Assembly (NCBI GenBank): GCA_030426465.1
Contig: JAUHYK010000037.1
Coordinates: forward strand, 1-37,500
DNA length: 37,500 nt
Reading direction: 5' to 3'
Origin: Alphaproteobacteria bacterium
GTDB lineage: Bacteria > Pseudomonadota > Alphaproteobacteria > Caulobacterales > Parvularculaceae
The translations under genes were made by a program, and so were the position numbers. Below are positions 14,618 through 23,579 of this stretch, in pieces. Below the pieces are notes generated by a model. That model was given only the letters and a program-made list of their open reading frames with translations, did not search any database and was not told where the DNA came from. Within the stretch, counting starts at the first letter, position 1; the number at the start of each line of letters is the position of its first letter.

Positions 14618-15946
14618 CTAGCCGTTCGGTTGCGTCAGGTTAGAAGAGCGGATGTCGACCATGGAATCGCGTTCAATATCGCGCAGATATTGCTGGCCGA
14701 TCCTTTCAAGCTGGCGCGAATAGATCCGGTTTTCAATGGCTGCGCGGGACGGAAGACCTAGGCCCTCATCCTTGTCGCACACATAAGCCGAATGAAAGGC
14801 GCCGTCCGCTTCTATGACCGTAGATTGCTCGCCCCGCTCGAGATCTTCGATGAAAGGTCGGAAACGCTCGTCTATTTTATCGAGCGTAACATTTTCCAGA
14901 AGGCTGAAACCAACACCCTTACCCATATCGATCCGGAGGCCGCGACTGAAACAGACTTCAGCGGTCTCGATATTTTCAAGCGCCGCGTGCGCTGCGGCGT
15001 TGCCGAGGGATGCATCGGCGCTGGCATATGCAAGAGTGAATGTGGGTTCGCCCGCAATCGCAGCGGCGCGTTTGTCACGAACGGCAAGAATGATAAATGC
15101 GCCATCGGACGGGATGGGGTTGGTGACTGATCCCGGCGGCAAGGACCGGATGGCGTTGTCGAGCTCTTGATCGAGTTCGCCTGCGCGCACCCAGCCAAGG
15201 TCGCCGCCAACAGCGGCTGTAGTGCACGCTGAGAATTGCTGCGCAACGACGGCGAAGGGAACGCCGCGGCGCATCTGTTCAATCAGCTGTAATGAGCCCT
15301 GATAATATTCCTGCGCCTGTGACGGATTGTCGACGGGAATGCAGATTTCGGAAACAAGGAACTGTTCCTTGCTGACGTCTTCGCGCATGCGCTCCAGCGT
15401 CGTCTCGATTTCGTCTTCATTGACGCGCACCCGGTCGCGATAGCGGCCCTGCACGAGTTGCGGCCAGGCGATCTGGCTGCGGATTTGCTCCTTGAGCGTG
15501 TTCACTGAAATCCCGGCGGTGTTCAGCTCATCAACCATCTGATCTACAGTGATGTTGGACTGGGCCGCCATCAGGGAAAGGTCATTTTGAACTTCGTCCT
15601 CTCCGATAATGAGATCCCATTTTCCGGTTTCCTGAAGTTTCAACCGTTCTTCAATGAGGTCACGCAAGGCCTGGGCTTGGATTTGGGGCATAGCTTCTGG
15701 CGGAATCTGGCCGCCTGCAGAGATCAACATGAGCTTCATGCGCTGGCGCACATCGAAGGTGGTGACGACGGCGTCATTGACCACGGCAGCCACTGCGCTT
15801 GGCGGCACGCCGGAACGCTCAATCACCTGATCGCTGGTTAAACCCTCGGAATTGGTCTGAACTTGCGCCGCCACCGGCGTCAGGAGGGTAGCTGCCAGAC
15901 CCGTCGCGATAAAGTAAGCAACTGAACTAATTACGGAAAATCGCAT
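14618..15946 (-). CDS. surA: Periplasmic chaperone/peptidyl-prolyl isomerase SurA
   Basis: A 442-residue periplasmic chaperone for unfolded outer-membrane barrels. A signal peptide (MRFSVISSVAYFIATGL...PVAAQ) starts at ATG 15946. A GTG at 15976 would add ten residues and also keep a signal peptide, so the start is not settled. The SurA_N region includes VVNDAVVTTFDVRQRMKLML. One parvulin (PPIC) domain follows, recognisable by FLVSEICIPV, GGDLGWVRAGELDQELDNAI and SVTNPIPSDGAFIILAV. A second parvulin domain is not evident; a divergent region (about 320-400) replaces it. It lies 76 bases from lptD, a known SurA client. Confidence 0.92.
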   Translation of the reverse strand: MRFSVISSVAYFIATGLAATLLTPVAAQVQTNSEGLTSDQVIERSGVPPSAVAAVVNDAVVTTFDVRQRMKLMLISAGGQIPPEAMPQIQAQALRDLIEERLKLQETGKWDLIIGEDEVQNDLSLMAAQSNITVDQMVDELNTAGISVNTLKEQIRSQIAWPQLVQGRYRDRVRVNEDEIETTLERMREDVSKEQFLVSEICIPVDNPSQAQEYYQGSLQLIEQMRRGVPFAVVAQQFSACTTAAVGGDLGWVRAGELDQELDNAIRSLPPGSVTNPIPSDGAFIILAVRDKRAAAIAGEPTFTLAYASADASLGNAAAHAALENIETAEVCFSRGLRIDMGKGVGFSLLENVTLDKIDERFRPFIEDLERGEQSTVIEADGAFHSAYVCDKDEGLGLPSRAAIENRIYSRQLERIGQQYLRDIERDSMVDIRSSNLTQPNG

Positions 15947-16022
15947 TCTGTGGGTTGTCCTGTAATTTGTATTCACGCCCGCCTACGGGGAAAATAGTGG
16001 TAATTGCCGCCTGTGCAAGCGC

Positions 16023-18347
16023 TCAATTGACCAATGATTTCAAGGTGAAGGTCAGCAAAATAGCATTATCGGGCTCAACGTTCACGGTACGGGTGCGGTC
16101 TCGGCGGTAGGTTAAGCCGAGCATGGAGCATTCATCCTCATATCCGATCGAGAAATTCTGCTGGATCGTCTGGTTGCGGTCGAGGTCAAGACGCCAGCCG
16201 CCGCCGACTGACCAGTGACGCGTCAGGTTAAGCTTGGCGTTCGCCGTCATTTCTTCGCGCTTGACCAGGTTGTTAGCGATGTTTTCTTCATTCAGGCGCA
16301 CATAGCTGACGCCTGCACGGAGCCGTTTGCTGCGAAAATAGGCGCGCGATTCAGCGCGCTGAACATCCCCTGAATTGTTGTCAATACGAAACCGATTTTC
16401 GACGCCGACCTTATTTTTATACGACACATTGAACGAGCCGACGATGTCTGAGCTCTTTTCACCGAGTCCGGAAGAATCATTGAAGGCTTTTGTTTCCTGC
16501 AAGCGGATCTGCTGACCGATTGATCCTTCAATAAGCAGGCCGCCCAGCATATCGGCGGATGCCGTCACGCCGATATTCATCCGCTGCCCGTCTTCAAAGG
16601 CGTCGTAGCCGGTCGCTTTGTTGAAGTCGAAAAGGCCAGCGTAATCGAACTCGATACTTTGTGAATCTTCATTGATAATGTCATCGTCATTTAAGCCTGT
16701 TGGGCTTGCGATGAGCTGCACGCGCGGTTCGATGTAAAGTTGCGCGCCATGGAAATTGCGCGCCAGCGGGTAAGTCCACTCAATACCCATTGTGGGCGCA
16801 AAACGCGCTGTTATGTCGGTGGTGTCAGTTTCTGAAAAACCGGGGAACCCGATCGCGCATGGGGCGTCGCCGCTGAAACAGACCTCAGTGCCTTGGTCGA
16901 GATCCTGATACGAAAAAACGTCGGCGCGCGCTTTCGCAAAGAGGTTGAATCGGTGGCCGCCGCGCGTGATGATGTCCCGATCCCATTCGAGTGAGGTCGA
17001 AAAGCGCTGAGAGTCGATGCCTTGTGTGCGATAGAGTGAGGCTATGTTCGCCCGCGCCGTCACAGCGCCGCCAGCGACTTTTGAGTTGAAGTCATGCCGG
17101 AAGTCGATCAGCGGCAGGACATAGGGCGTAGTCCTGGCGTCATCAAGGCGGCCAATGCCCTGTTCCGCCCTCGCCAGTGAATTCTGTTGGGTCCTTAGCC
17201 CCTGGAACAGATACGTGTCTATAGTCAGGTGCGACCCGCCAGCGTTCCAGGCGAGGCGTGCATTACTGCGTAGCTGATTGGTGCGGCTGCGGTCGAGTTC
17301 TTGGCGCAGATCACCCCGCCGCTCAACGTCATACTGACGGAGATATTCTTTATCGGAAACACGCTCGAAGTCATAGCTAGCGCGCCAGTTCTCGCCAAAG
17401 TCGCGGTGGCCACGCCCGAACAGATGCCAGCGCACCCCCGGGGTGCTTTCCGTGAAGGGCGCCGGCGTCGAAGTGTCATTCGGGGCGTCGATCACACCGC
17501 CGGAAAGGACGTGGTAGCCGTTCACCCCACGTCGGCGCCATTCGGCCTGCCACAAAACACCGTCTTTCGCCGTATATTTTGGAAAGAATGTTGCGTCTTG
17601 AGAATTCGAGATCGCCAGATAATAGGGCATCTCAATATTGAAGCCGAGGCGGCTGGATGCCCCAATATCCGGAGGCAGAAAACCCGATTGACGCTCTACC
17701 GAAGGATCCGGCGTTTGCAAATAAGGGGCGTAAATAATCGGTACGCCCGCTATTTCCAGAAAAGCGTGATGAAACCGAAGGACTTTGCGTTCTTCATCCC
17801 GGGTGACGCGCAACGCTTTGATGCGCCAAGTGGGGGTCTTAGCCTCGCCTTTTTTATTGCAGACATTACATGAGGTATAGACGGCGCGGTTAAGGCGTGT
17901 ACGGGCGCCTTGCTCTCGCACCGCGCTGTCGGCGGCGAGGCGCGCGTTATCTTCCAGAAGCGCGCTGAAATTTTCTGCGATGCCGTCACGCAGATCGCCT
18001 GAAAGCTCGACCCGTCCGGCAAATGCCGTTTCCATGTTGACGTCAGTGATCGACACATTGCCTTCGGCGATGACAATGTCGGTATTGGGGTCGTAGATCA
18101 AACGGTCAGCGCGAAGGTACCGGGCGCCGAAATAGGCCCGTACGTCGCCTTCTGCGATGATGGGTCCGTCATCAAATTCGCGCTCGACGCTGTCTGCCTC
18201 GAAAAGGACCTGATCGGACTCATTCTCTCCGGCTGGGACGGGGGGAGCGGCCGCCCATACGGGCGTCGCAGCCAACAGGCCAGCGGCAGCGCCTGCAAGC
18301 ACTGTCGTCATCAACAGGCGCGCTGTAAGGCGGTTACTGGTTGACAC
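16023..18347 (-). CDS. lptD: LPS-assembly outer-membrane translocon LptD
   Basis: A 774-residue protein that inserts lipopolysaccharide into the outer leaflet. A signal peptide (MSTSNRLTARLLMTTVLAG... PVWAAAPP) leads to an N-terminal OstA/LptA-like jellyroll, DQVLFEADSVEREFDDGPII and RADRLIYDPNTDIVIAEGNV. The large beta barrel follows. The two Cys of YTSCNVCNKKGEAKTPTW and one in DECSMLGLTYRRDRTRT match the alphaproteobacterial LptD layout and may form disulfides. The frame is open to 18797, but the extra 150 residues are an artefact overlapping lptG. GTG 18347 gives the best signal peptide; ATG 18311 is an alternative. LptE, its usual partner, is not in the window. Confidence 0.94.
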   Translation of the reverse strand: MSTSNRLTARLLMTTVLAGAAAGLLAATPVWAAAPPVPAGENESDQVLFEADSVEREFDDGPIIAEGDVRAYFGARYLRADRLIYDPNTDIVIAEGNVSITDVNMETAFAGRVELSGDLRDGIAENFSALLEDNARLAADSAVREQGARTRLNRAVYTSCNVCNKKGEAKTPTWRIKALRVTRDEERKVLRFHHAFLEIAGVPIIYAPYLQTPDPSVERQSGFLPPDIGASSRLGFNIEMPYYLAISNSQDATFFPKYTAKDGVLWQAEWRRRGVNGYHVLSGGVIDAPNDTSTPAPFTESTPGVRWHLFGRGHRDFGENWRASYDFERVSDKEYLRQYDVERRGDLRQELDRSRTNQLRSNARLAWNAGGSHLTIDTYLFQGLRTQQNSLARAEQGIGRLDDARTTPYVLPLIDFRHDFNSKVAGGAVTARANIASLYRTQGIDSQRFSTSLEWDRDIITRGGHRFNLFAKARADVFSYQDLDQGTEVCFSGDAPCAIGFPGFSETDTTDITARFAPTMGIEWTYPLARNFHGAQLYIEPRVQLIASPTGLNDDDIINEDSQSIEFDYAGLFDFNKATGYDAFEDGQRMNIGVTASADMLGGLLIEGSIGQQIRLQETKAFNDSSGLGEKSSDIVGSFNVSYKNKVGVENRFRIDNNSGDVQRAESRAYFRSKRLRAGVSYVRLNEENIANNLVKREEMTANAKLNLTRHWSVGGGWRLDLDRNQTIQQNFSIGYEDECSMLGLTYRRDRTRTVNVEPDNAILLTFTLKSLVN

Positions 18348-18460
18348 GGAATGTAGGCCCTTCGCCGCGCGAATCACTGAAATTATTGTGGGGTTAGAGT
18401 TATATGAGGCGGTTGGCGAGGTCCAGCCGATAGCCCTTTTCCAGAGGGCGCCAGCCTTTC

Positions 18461-19555
18461 CTATCCATCCTCCAGATGCAACAGGACGGTTACGGCTGCA
18501 AGGCTGGCCACCACAGCCGGAATCCAGGCTGCCAGAGCCGCGGGGGCAAGTCCCGATTCGCCAAGGGCTGTGGATATTTCGGAGATGATGAACAGCGAAA
18601 ATCCGGCGATGATCGACCCGACCGCCAGCTTCAGGGCGCCGCCGGCCCGGGTCGGACGCATTGAAAAAGCGGCGGCGATCAAGACCATGGCGAGCAACTT
18701 CAAGGGCGTGGAGCACAAATCGTGAAAGCGAATATTGTAGCGTACAGTAGGCACCCCTGCGGCTTCGGCAAGGAGGATAAAACGCGGCAGGCTCCAAAGA
18801 GAAAGGGTCTCCGGCGGCGCAACCCGTTCGCGTAAATTTCCGGAGGTGAGGGAAGTGCGTACGGCATAAATCGGCGTGAACTGTTCGGTTTCAATGCCGG
18901 GCGCCCGCAACCTTGCATCATGAAGCTCCAATGTGCGGCCGGAAAGGAAGGCCTCTGAGGCGTCCAATCGTTCGAGAAAAGTATTCTCGGGATCGAAACG
19001 CCAGATCGTTACTTTTTCAAGGGCCGCCCTTGTGTTGTCGTAATTGGCGGCGTTGATGATGAGCTGTCCACTTTCGTCGCGCTGGCGCAGCCATATGCCG
19101 TCGCCGAAAATGCGCACGAGATTGCGATCACCGCCTTCCATCCGGGATTTGAGCATTTCTGCTTGCGAGAGAAAATGTGCGGATAATGGGTCGACGGCTG
19201 TAATGATGAAAAAACCTGAAATAGCGGCGATGAGGGCGGACGGACCAAGCAGCCGCCATACGGAAAGCCCCGCTGAACGCATGACAGAGATTTCGGAACG
19301 TTTGTTCAACTGGTGGAACATCCAGATTGATCCGAACAGGAATACGAATGGGATCAGCGCCTGTATGTTGGAGGGCGCACGCAGCAAAGTCATGCTGATC
19401 GCAAGGCCAAAATCGCCGCCCGCGATTTTGCCGCTGAAGCGCATGTTTTCGATGAGATCCACCAGCATGACGAGGGCTGTGAGAACAGCGAAAAGGCCGC
19501 CGACGGCGATGAAGGTGCGCGAGAGGATATAACGAAATAGCGTGATGGGCGGCAT
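18461..19555 (-). CDS. lptG: LPS export ABC transporter permease LptG
   Basis: A 364-residue inner-membrane permease of the YjgP/YjgQ family. MPPITLFRYILSRTF and a following TM helix form the N-terminus. A large periplasmic jellyroll lies between about 100 and 270, and three TM helices close the protein. With LptF and the LptB ATPase it extracts LPS from the inner membrane. ATG 19555 overlaps the lptF stop by one base (TGATG), indicating coupled translation. The frame upstream of that Met belongs to shadow sequence over lptF. LptG rather than LptF is inferred from order and from greater similarity of the N-terminus to LptG proteins. Confidence 0.93.
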   Translation of the reverse strand: MPPITLFRYILSRTFIAVGGLFAVLTALVMLVDLIENMRFSGKIAGGDFGLAISMTLLRAPSNIQALIPFVFLFGSIWMFHQLNKRSEISVMRSAGLSVWRLLGPSALIAAISGFFIITAVDPLSAHFLSQAEMLKSRMEGGDRNLVRIFGDGIWLRQRDESGQLIINAANYDNTRAALEKVTIWRFDPENTFLERLDASEAFLSGRTLELHDARLRAPGIETEQFTPIYAVRTSLTSGNLRERVAPPETLSLWSLPRFILLAEAAGVPTVRYNIRFHDLCSTPLKLLAMVLIAAAFSMRPTRAGGALKLAVGSIIAGFSLFIISEISTALGESGLAPAALAAWIPAVVASLAAVTVLLHLEDG

Positions 19556-20667
19556 CAGGCGGCGCCTTCGGCAAGTTTGCGACGTGTTGGCGGTGGCGCA
19601 AAGAGAAGGAAAGCGGAGGAGCCGATTGCGGCGAGCGGCGCCGCATAGATAAGCCATATTTCGCCATTCACCCCGGCGAATCCTTGCGCCAGGAAGCCAG
19701 CGACGCGTAACAGGAAAATCGCCGCGCCGGCCATAACAACCCGGATGAAATAGCTACGCCGCGAATAGGCGCCGCCGATGAGTGCGTAAAGCCCGATAAA
19801 AACATATGCGAAGGCGTAAAGCGGCGCCGTAATGCGGGCGTGTCCCTCCGCAATCAGCTTCGTCGCATTCTGACGATCATAAATCTTCGACATATCTGGA
19901 TTGAGAAGCTCGCCGAGGTAACGCTCGGTCATTTCAAGCTGTAATTCTCCGGCGCCCTGTCTCATTGACGAGATGTCGATGGCCCAGTCCTGATACTGGA
20001 TGATGTCGACCTTACCCGTATATTGGGCAACCGTTTGGATATTGCCGTTTTTGAGCAGCAGAACGGGACCGCTATCGGTTTCCCTCAAGATCGCGCGCTG
20101 GGCGAAATAGGTCTTGCGGTCTTTGGCGTTGCGGTAGTCGTTGATCAACAGACCCATAAACTGGTTGCCCGGGCGTATTTCATCCACATATACCGTCAGT
20201 CCGTCGGCGGCGTTGATGAACTCGCCGCTTCGCAACAAAGAGCTGACAAAGTCTGCGCGAATGTCCGCCACCATGTGCTTCATGATGCGATAGGTGCGCG
20301 GCATCAGATCCACATTGACATAAAAAGTCATTAGCGCCGCGAGGCTGGTTATCGCCAGCAGCGGCGCCGCAATTCGTAGGCGGCTAACGCCAGCAGCGAA
20401 CATGACCGCGATCTCGCTATCGGTATGGAGACGATGGAGGGCGTAAACCACGGCGCCGAAAAGCGCGAAGGGGATGATCACTGCCAGAAGGCTCGGAATA
20501 ATCAGCACGCTCAGGATGAAAAAAACGCCGAGGCCTTGCCCGTGTTCGATAATTATATCGACGCGCTGGAGAGTTTGGGTCATCCAGACGATTGCGGTGG
20601 TCACGATGAGAATCAGGGCAAGCGGGGTCAGGCACTGGCGCAGGATATATTTGTCCAGGCTACTCAC
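19555..20667 (-). CDS. lptF: LPS export ABC transporter permease LptF
   Basis: A 370-residue YjgP/YjgQ-family permease, first gene of the LPS block. MSSLDKYILRQCLTPLALILIVTT begins TM1. VDLMPRTYRIMKHMVADIRAD and GLTVYVDEIRPGNQFMGLLI belong to the periplasmic jellyroll. Three C-terminal TM helices follow, with a polar basic end. It partners LptG and the cytoplasmic LptB. The start is GTG 20667 with AAGGA about twelve bases upstream; the spacing is long. The leader contains a 10-bp GC-rich perfect hairpin and a plausible promoter. It is transcribed divergently from pepA, a conserved alphaproteobacterial arrangement. Confidence 0.93.
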   Translation of the reverse strand: MSSLDKYILRQCLTPLALILIVTTAIVWMTQTLQRVDIIIEHGQGLGVFFILSVLIIPSLLAVIIPFALFGAVVYALHRLHTDSEIAVMFAAGVSRLRIAAPLLAITSLAALMTFYVNVDLMPRTYRIMKHMVADIRADFVSSLLRSGEFINAADGLTVYVDEIRPGNQFMGLLINDYRNAKDRKTYFAQRAILRETDSGPVLLLKNGNIQTVAQYTGKVDIIQYQDWAIDISSMRQGAGELQLEMTERYLGELLNPDMSKIYDRQNATKLIAEGHARITAPLYAFAYVFIGLYALIGGAYSRRSYFIRVVMAGAAIFLLRVAGFLAQGFAGVNGEIWLIYAAPLAAIGSSAFLLFAPPPTRRKLAEGAA

Positions 20668-20692
20668 GGAATCCCGTCTTCCTTTCTCCCGC

Positions 20693-20715
20693 GGCGGCGC
20701 TAGAGTAGCGCCGCC
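20693..20715 (-). promoter_or_regulatory. Perfect 10-bp GC-rich hairpin in the lptF leader
   Basis: GGCGGCGCTA (20693-20702) and TAGCGCCGCC (20706-20715) are exact inverted copies around the three-base spacer GAG. On the minus strand the structure would form at the 5' end of the lptF transcript, 26 bases before the GTG start and just downstream of the candidate -10. It could be a stabilising 5' stem-loop or a protein-binding dyad. No T tract follows, so it is not a terminator. Confidence 0.55.
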
Positions 20716-20727
20716 AAGCCGCGCATC

Positions 20728-20754
20728 CTTATAGTCAGGTCGGGCCTAGCACAA
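20728..20754 (-). promoter_or_regulatory. Candidate promoter for lptF-lptG-lptD
   Basis: On the minus strand TTGTGC (complement of 20749-20754) and TATAAG (complement of 20728-20733) are separated by 15 bases; shifting the first box by one gives 16. The -10 box is close to consensus, the spacer short. Placement about 60 bases before the lptF start is suitable. Confidence 0.4.
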
Positions 20755-20831
20755 ACCTGTCCGCCGCCAAAAGCGCCCATCGGCGCAGGCGCGAGAACAG
20801 ATGAAAAACGGAACTGGAAAAGAGGACTTTC

Positions 20832-22322
20832 ATGCAAATCACGTTTTCCGCAGCTGCGCTTCCCAAAAGCGGCGCTATTGTCATTCCGGTCTTTGAGAGC
20901 GGCCCAAAACCAAAAGCCTACGCCGATCTCGACAAGGCCACGGAAGGCGCGCTGGAGCGGGCGGTCAAAGCGGCGGATTTCAAGGGCAAGAAAGAAAAAG
21001 CGCTGGACATCGTGGCACCGTCGGGGTTGGCGAACAGCCGCATCATCCTTCTCGGGGCGGGTGATTCGAAATCCTTTAATGCGCTTGACGCCGAGGCGTT
21101 GGGCGGCGCCGCCGCGGCGCGTCTTCTGGCTTGCGCCGACAAGGCCGGGATTATCGCAGTAACGGGGCTTTCCGCCAAGGCGGTTGCAGCGGATGAAATG
21201 GCCGCACGAATCGCCTTTGGCGCGCGGATGAAATGTTACCGCTTCGATAAATACCGCACCAAAGAGAAGAAAGAGGACAAACCTGTTCTCACCAAGATCA
21301 CGATTGCGACAACCTCGACGAAGGCGAAAGAGGTTTACGCCGATCTTGAAAAGATCAGCGACGGCGTTTTCCTGACCCGCGATCTTGTGTCTGAGCCCGC
21401 AAATATCCTGTTTCCTGAAAGCTTCGCCAAGCGTTGCCAGGAGCTGGAAAAGCTTGGCGTCAAGGTGAAGGTGCTCGGCGAAACGGAGATGAAAAAGCTT
21501 GGCATGGGGTCGCTGCTCGGTGTTGGGTATGGCTCCGAAAAGGAATCAAAGCTTGTCGCCATGGAATGGATGGGCGGCAAGAAAGGCGACGCGCCGGTTG
21601 CTTTTGTTGGTAAGGGCGTCACCTTCGATACGGGCGGTATTTCGTTGAAACCGGCGCCCGGTATGGAAGATATGAAATGGGATATGGGCGGGGCGGGCGC
21701 CGTGACAGGCGCCATGGCTGCACTTGCCGGCCGCAAGGCCAAGGTGAATGTGGTTGGCGTCGTCGGGCTTGTTGAAAACATGCCCGATGGCAAGGCGCAG
21801 CGTCCCGGCGACGTCGTCACCTCCATGTCCGGTCAGACGATTGAAGTTTTGAATACCGATGCGGAAGGCCGTCTTGTACTCGCCGACGCGCTGTGGTGGA
21901 CGCAGGAAACCTACAAGCCGAAAACAGTGATCGATCTGGCGACATTGACCGGCGCTATTATCGTCTCCCTAGCCCATGAATTCGCTGGTGTCTTTACCAA
22001 GGACGACAAGCTCGCCAAACAGCTCGATGCTGCGGGTGATGCGAGCGGCGACAAACTCTGGCGTATGCCGTTGACCCGAGCCCATGATGAAATGATCAAG
22101 TCTGAAATCGCCGACATGCAAAATATTGGCGGCAAGGGCGGCGGATCATCCACGGCGGCGGCGTTTCTTGGCCGCTTCATCAAGGAAGGCGTTTCCTGGG
22201 CGCATCTCGATATCGCCGGCATGGCCTGGAACACAAAGGACAAGCCCACATGCCCCAAGGGTGGATCGGGCTATGGGGTTCGTCTTCTCGACGAATTCGT
22301 GCGCGCCAATCACGAGGGCTAA
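20832..22322 (+). CDS. pepA: Leucyl aminopeptidase (M17)
   Basis: A 496-residue cytoplasmic metallo-aminopeptidase, normally a hexamer with two metal ions per subunit. The N-terminal macro-like domain spans about 1-160. The catalytic half has GKGVTFDTGGISLKP (Lys/Asp ligands), MKWDMGGAGAVTGAM and the M17 signature NTDAEGRLVLADAL. The end, MAWNTKDKPTCPKGGSGYGVRLL, is also typical. Length matches the family. It is divergent from lptF and leads the pepA-DUF1499-holC run; pepA-holC adjacency is common in proteobacteria. In some bacteria PepA also binds DNA, but nothing here shows that. Confidence 0.96.
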   Translation: MQITFSAAALPKSGAIVIPVFESGPKPKAYADLDKATEGALERAVKAADFKGKKEKALDIVAPSGLANSRIILLGAGDSKSFNALDAEALGGAAAARLLACADKAGIIAVTGLSAKAVAADEMAARIAFGARMKCYRFDKYRTKEKKEDKPVLTKITIATTSTKAKEVYADLEKISDGVFLTRDLVSEPANILFPESFAKRCQELEKLGVKVKVLGETEMKKLGMGSLLGVGYGSEKESKLVAMEWMGGKKGDAPVAFVGKGVTFDTGGISLKPAPGMEDMKWDMGGAGAVTGAMAALAGRKAKVNVVGVVGLVENMPDGKAQRPGDVVTSMSGQTIEVLNTDAEGRLVLADALWWTQETYKPKTVIDLATLTGAIIVSLAHEFAGVFTKDDKLAKQLDAAGDASGDKLWRMPLTRAHDEMIKSEIADMQNIGGKGGGSSTAAAFLGRFIKEGVSWAHLDIAGMAWNTKDKPTCPKGGSGYGVRLLDEFVRANHEG

Positions 22323-22343
22323 TAAAGCATAAAAGGACGGCCC

Positions 22344-22778
22344 ATGAAGCTCGTTGGTATTATTGTTATCGGCGTTATTCTCGCCGCTATTATCGGCTTC
22401 ATAGCGCTTGCGCAGAAATCGAAAAGCGGTGCGCCGCCGGGACTCGTCGATGGCGCGCTGGCGCAGTGTCCGTCTTCACCAAATTGCGTGTCGAGCGAAC
22501 CCGGAGTGTCCAGTAGTCATGCAATTGCATCCCTGCCGCTGTCAGCTTGGGACAAACTCCCGGATCTCATTCAGGAAAGCGGCGGGCATGTGTTCTCTTT
22601 GCGCAACGATTATATAGGCGCGGTCTTTGTAACGCCGCTGATGGGTTTTGTCGATGACGTTGAGTTCCGGAAAGACGATACGCAGGTATATGTGCGTTCG
22701 GCGTCTCGCGTCGGCCACAGTGACATGGGCGCCAATCGCAAGCGCGTAGAGGCTTTGCGGGCGGCGGTTGCGGAATAA
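22344..22778 (+). CDS. DUF1499 family membrane-anchored protein
   Basis: A 144-residue protein with one N-terminal membrane helix (about residues 3-22) followed by the DUF1499 domain. Its hallmarks are CPSSPNCVSSE near 47-57, YIGAVFVTPLMGFVDDVEFR, VYVRSASRVGHSDMGANRKRVEAL at the end. The domain is widespread in proteobacteria and plants, and no biochemical role is settled. GGACGG lies just before the start. It sits 21 bases after pepA and three bases before holC, so it is probably in the same transcript. Confidence 0.85.
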   Translation: MKLVGIIVIGVILAAIIGFIALAQKSKSGAPPGLVDGALAQCPSSPNCVSSEPGVSSSHAIASLPLSAWDKLPDLIQESGGHVFSLRNDYIGAVFVTPLMGFVDDVEFRKDDTQVYVRSASRVGHSDMGANRKRVEALRAAVAE

Positions 22779-22781
22779 CTT

Positions 22782-23231
22782 ATGACCGATGTGATGTTTT
22801 ATCATCTGGAGCGTGGCGGTCTGGAAGATGTGTTGCCGGGTCTTTTGGAAAAGACTCTGGAGCGCGGTTGGCGCGCGGTGGTGCGGGCGTCATCTCGCGA
22901 GCGTGTCGAGGCGCTCGATGGGTTTCTGTGGACTTATCGTGACGAGTCTTTTCTGCCTCACGGGTCGGTAGGCGACGGAGAGTATCAGCCGGTCTGGCTG
23001 ACGGATGGCGAGGATTCGCCGAACAAAGCGGACGTCCTGTTTCTAACTGACAATGCCGCCGCGGAGGCAAACGCAATTGGGGCTTTTACCCGTTGTGTGA
23101 CGATTTTCGACGGGCGTGACCAGGATGCGCTCGGCGCGGCGCGTGCTTTTTGGAAAGAAGCGAAAGCGGCGGGTCATGATGTCGCCTACTGGAAGCAATC
23201 GCCGGAAGGGCGATGGGAAAAGCAAAATTAG
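22782..23231 (+). CDS. holC: DNA polymerase III subunit chi
   Basis: A 149-residue HolC protein. Chi joins psi at the clamp loader and contacts single-stranded DNA-binding protein at the replication fork. It begins MTDVMFYHLERGGLEDVLPGLLEKTLERGWRA, then ALDGFLWTYRDESFLPHG, the chi signature, and PVWLTDGEDSPNKADVLFLTD. The C-terminal helix ends in EAKAAGHDVAYWKQSPEGRWE. Length is usual for alphaproteobacteria. The start follows the DUF1499 stop by three bases. Confidence 0.93.
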   Translation: MTDVMFYHLERGGLEDVLPGLLEKTLERGWRAVVRASSRERVEALDGFLWTYRDESFLPHGSVGDGEYQPVWLTDGEDSPNKADVLFLTDNAAAEANAIGAFTRCVTIFDGRDQDALGAARAFWKEAKAAGHDVAYWKQSPEGRWEKQN

Positions 23232-23243
23232 GAGCCGCGCCCA

Positions 23244-23579
23244 ATGAGCGGCATCGATGTTGGTCACTTTCGCGCACTTCTGGAAGCACGGCGAGAGGAG
23301 TTGCGTGCACTCTCGGCCAGCGCAAAGGAGGCGCGCAAACCTGTCGAACTCGATCAGCAATCCATTGGCCGCCTCTCGCGCCAGGACGCGCTTCAGCAAC
23401 AGGCTATGGCAAAAGCGCAGGATTCGCGCCGGGCGGCTGAGCTGCGCAAGATTGAGGCTGCCTTCAAACGTCTTGATGAAGGCGAGTATGGTTACTGTGT
23501 AGAATGCGGTGAGGCGATTGCGCCCAAACGTTTGAAAATCGACCTTACTGCTACGCGTTGCGCCGCCTGCGCCGCTTAG
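23244..23579 (+). CDS. DksA/TraR-family zinc-finger protein
   Basis: A 111-residue short DksA-like protein. An N-terminal antiparallel coiled coil (about 8-75), with the tip sequence LDQQSIGRLSRQDALQQQ, is followed by a four-cysteine zinc finger CVEC...CAAC (about 88-109). The tip Asp-Ala (SRQDA) resembles that used by DksA at the RNA polymerase secondary channel. Full DksA proteins have about 150 residues, so this belongs to the shorter TraR/YbiI-like group. It likely modulates transcription, but partner promoters are unknown. Its TAG stop overlaps the stop of the convergent antiporter gene by two bases. Confidence 0.88.
   Translation: MSGIDVGHFRALLEARREELRALSASAKEARKPVELDQQSIGRLSRQDALQQQAMAKAQDSRRAAELRKIEAAFKRLDEGEYGYCVECGEAIAPKRLKIDLTATRCAACAA

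Noticed and set aside
17301-17873. A 190-codon plus-strand frame opposite lptD
   Set aside because: It is the complement of well-supported LptD barrel sequence and has no ribosome site or family features.
18348-18797. A 150-residue N-terminal extension of LptD to 18797
   Set aside because: It overlaps lptG on the same strand in another frame, lacks LptD character, and a proper signal peptide starts at 18347.
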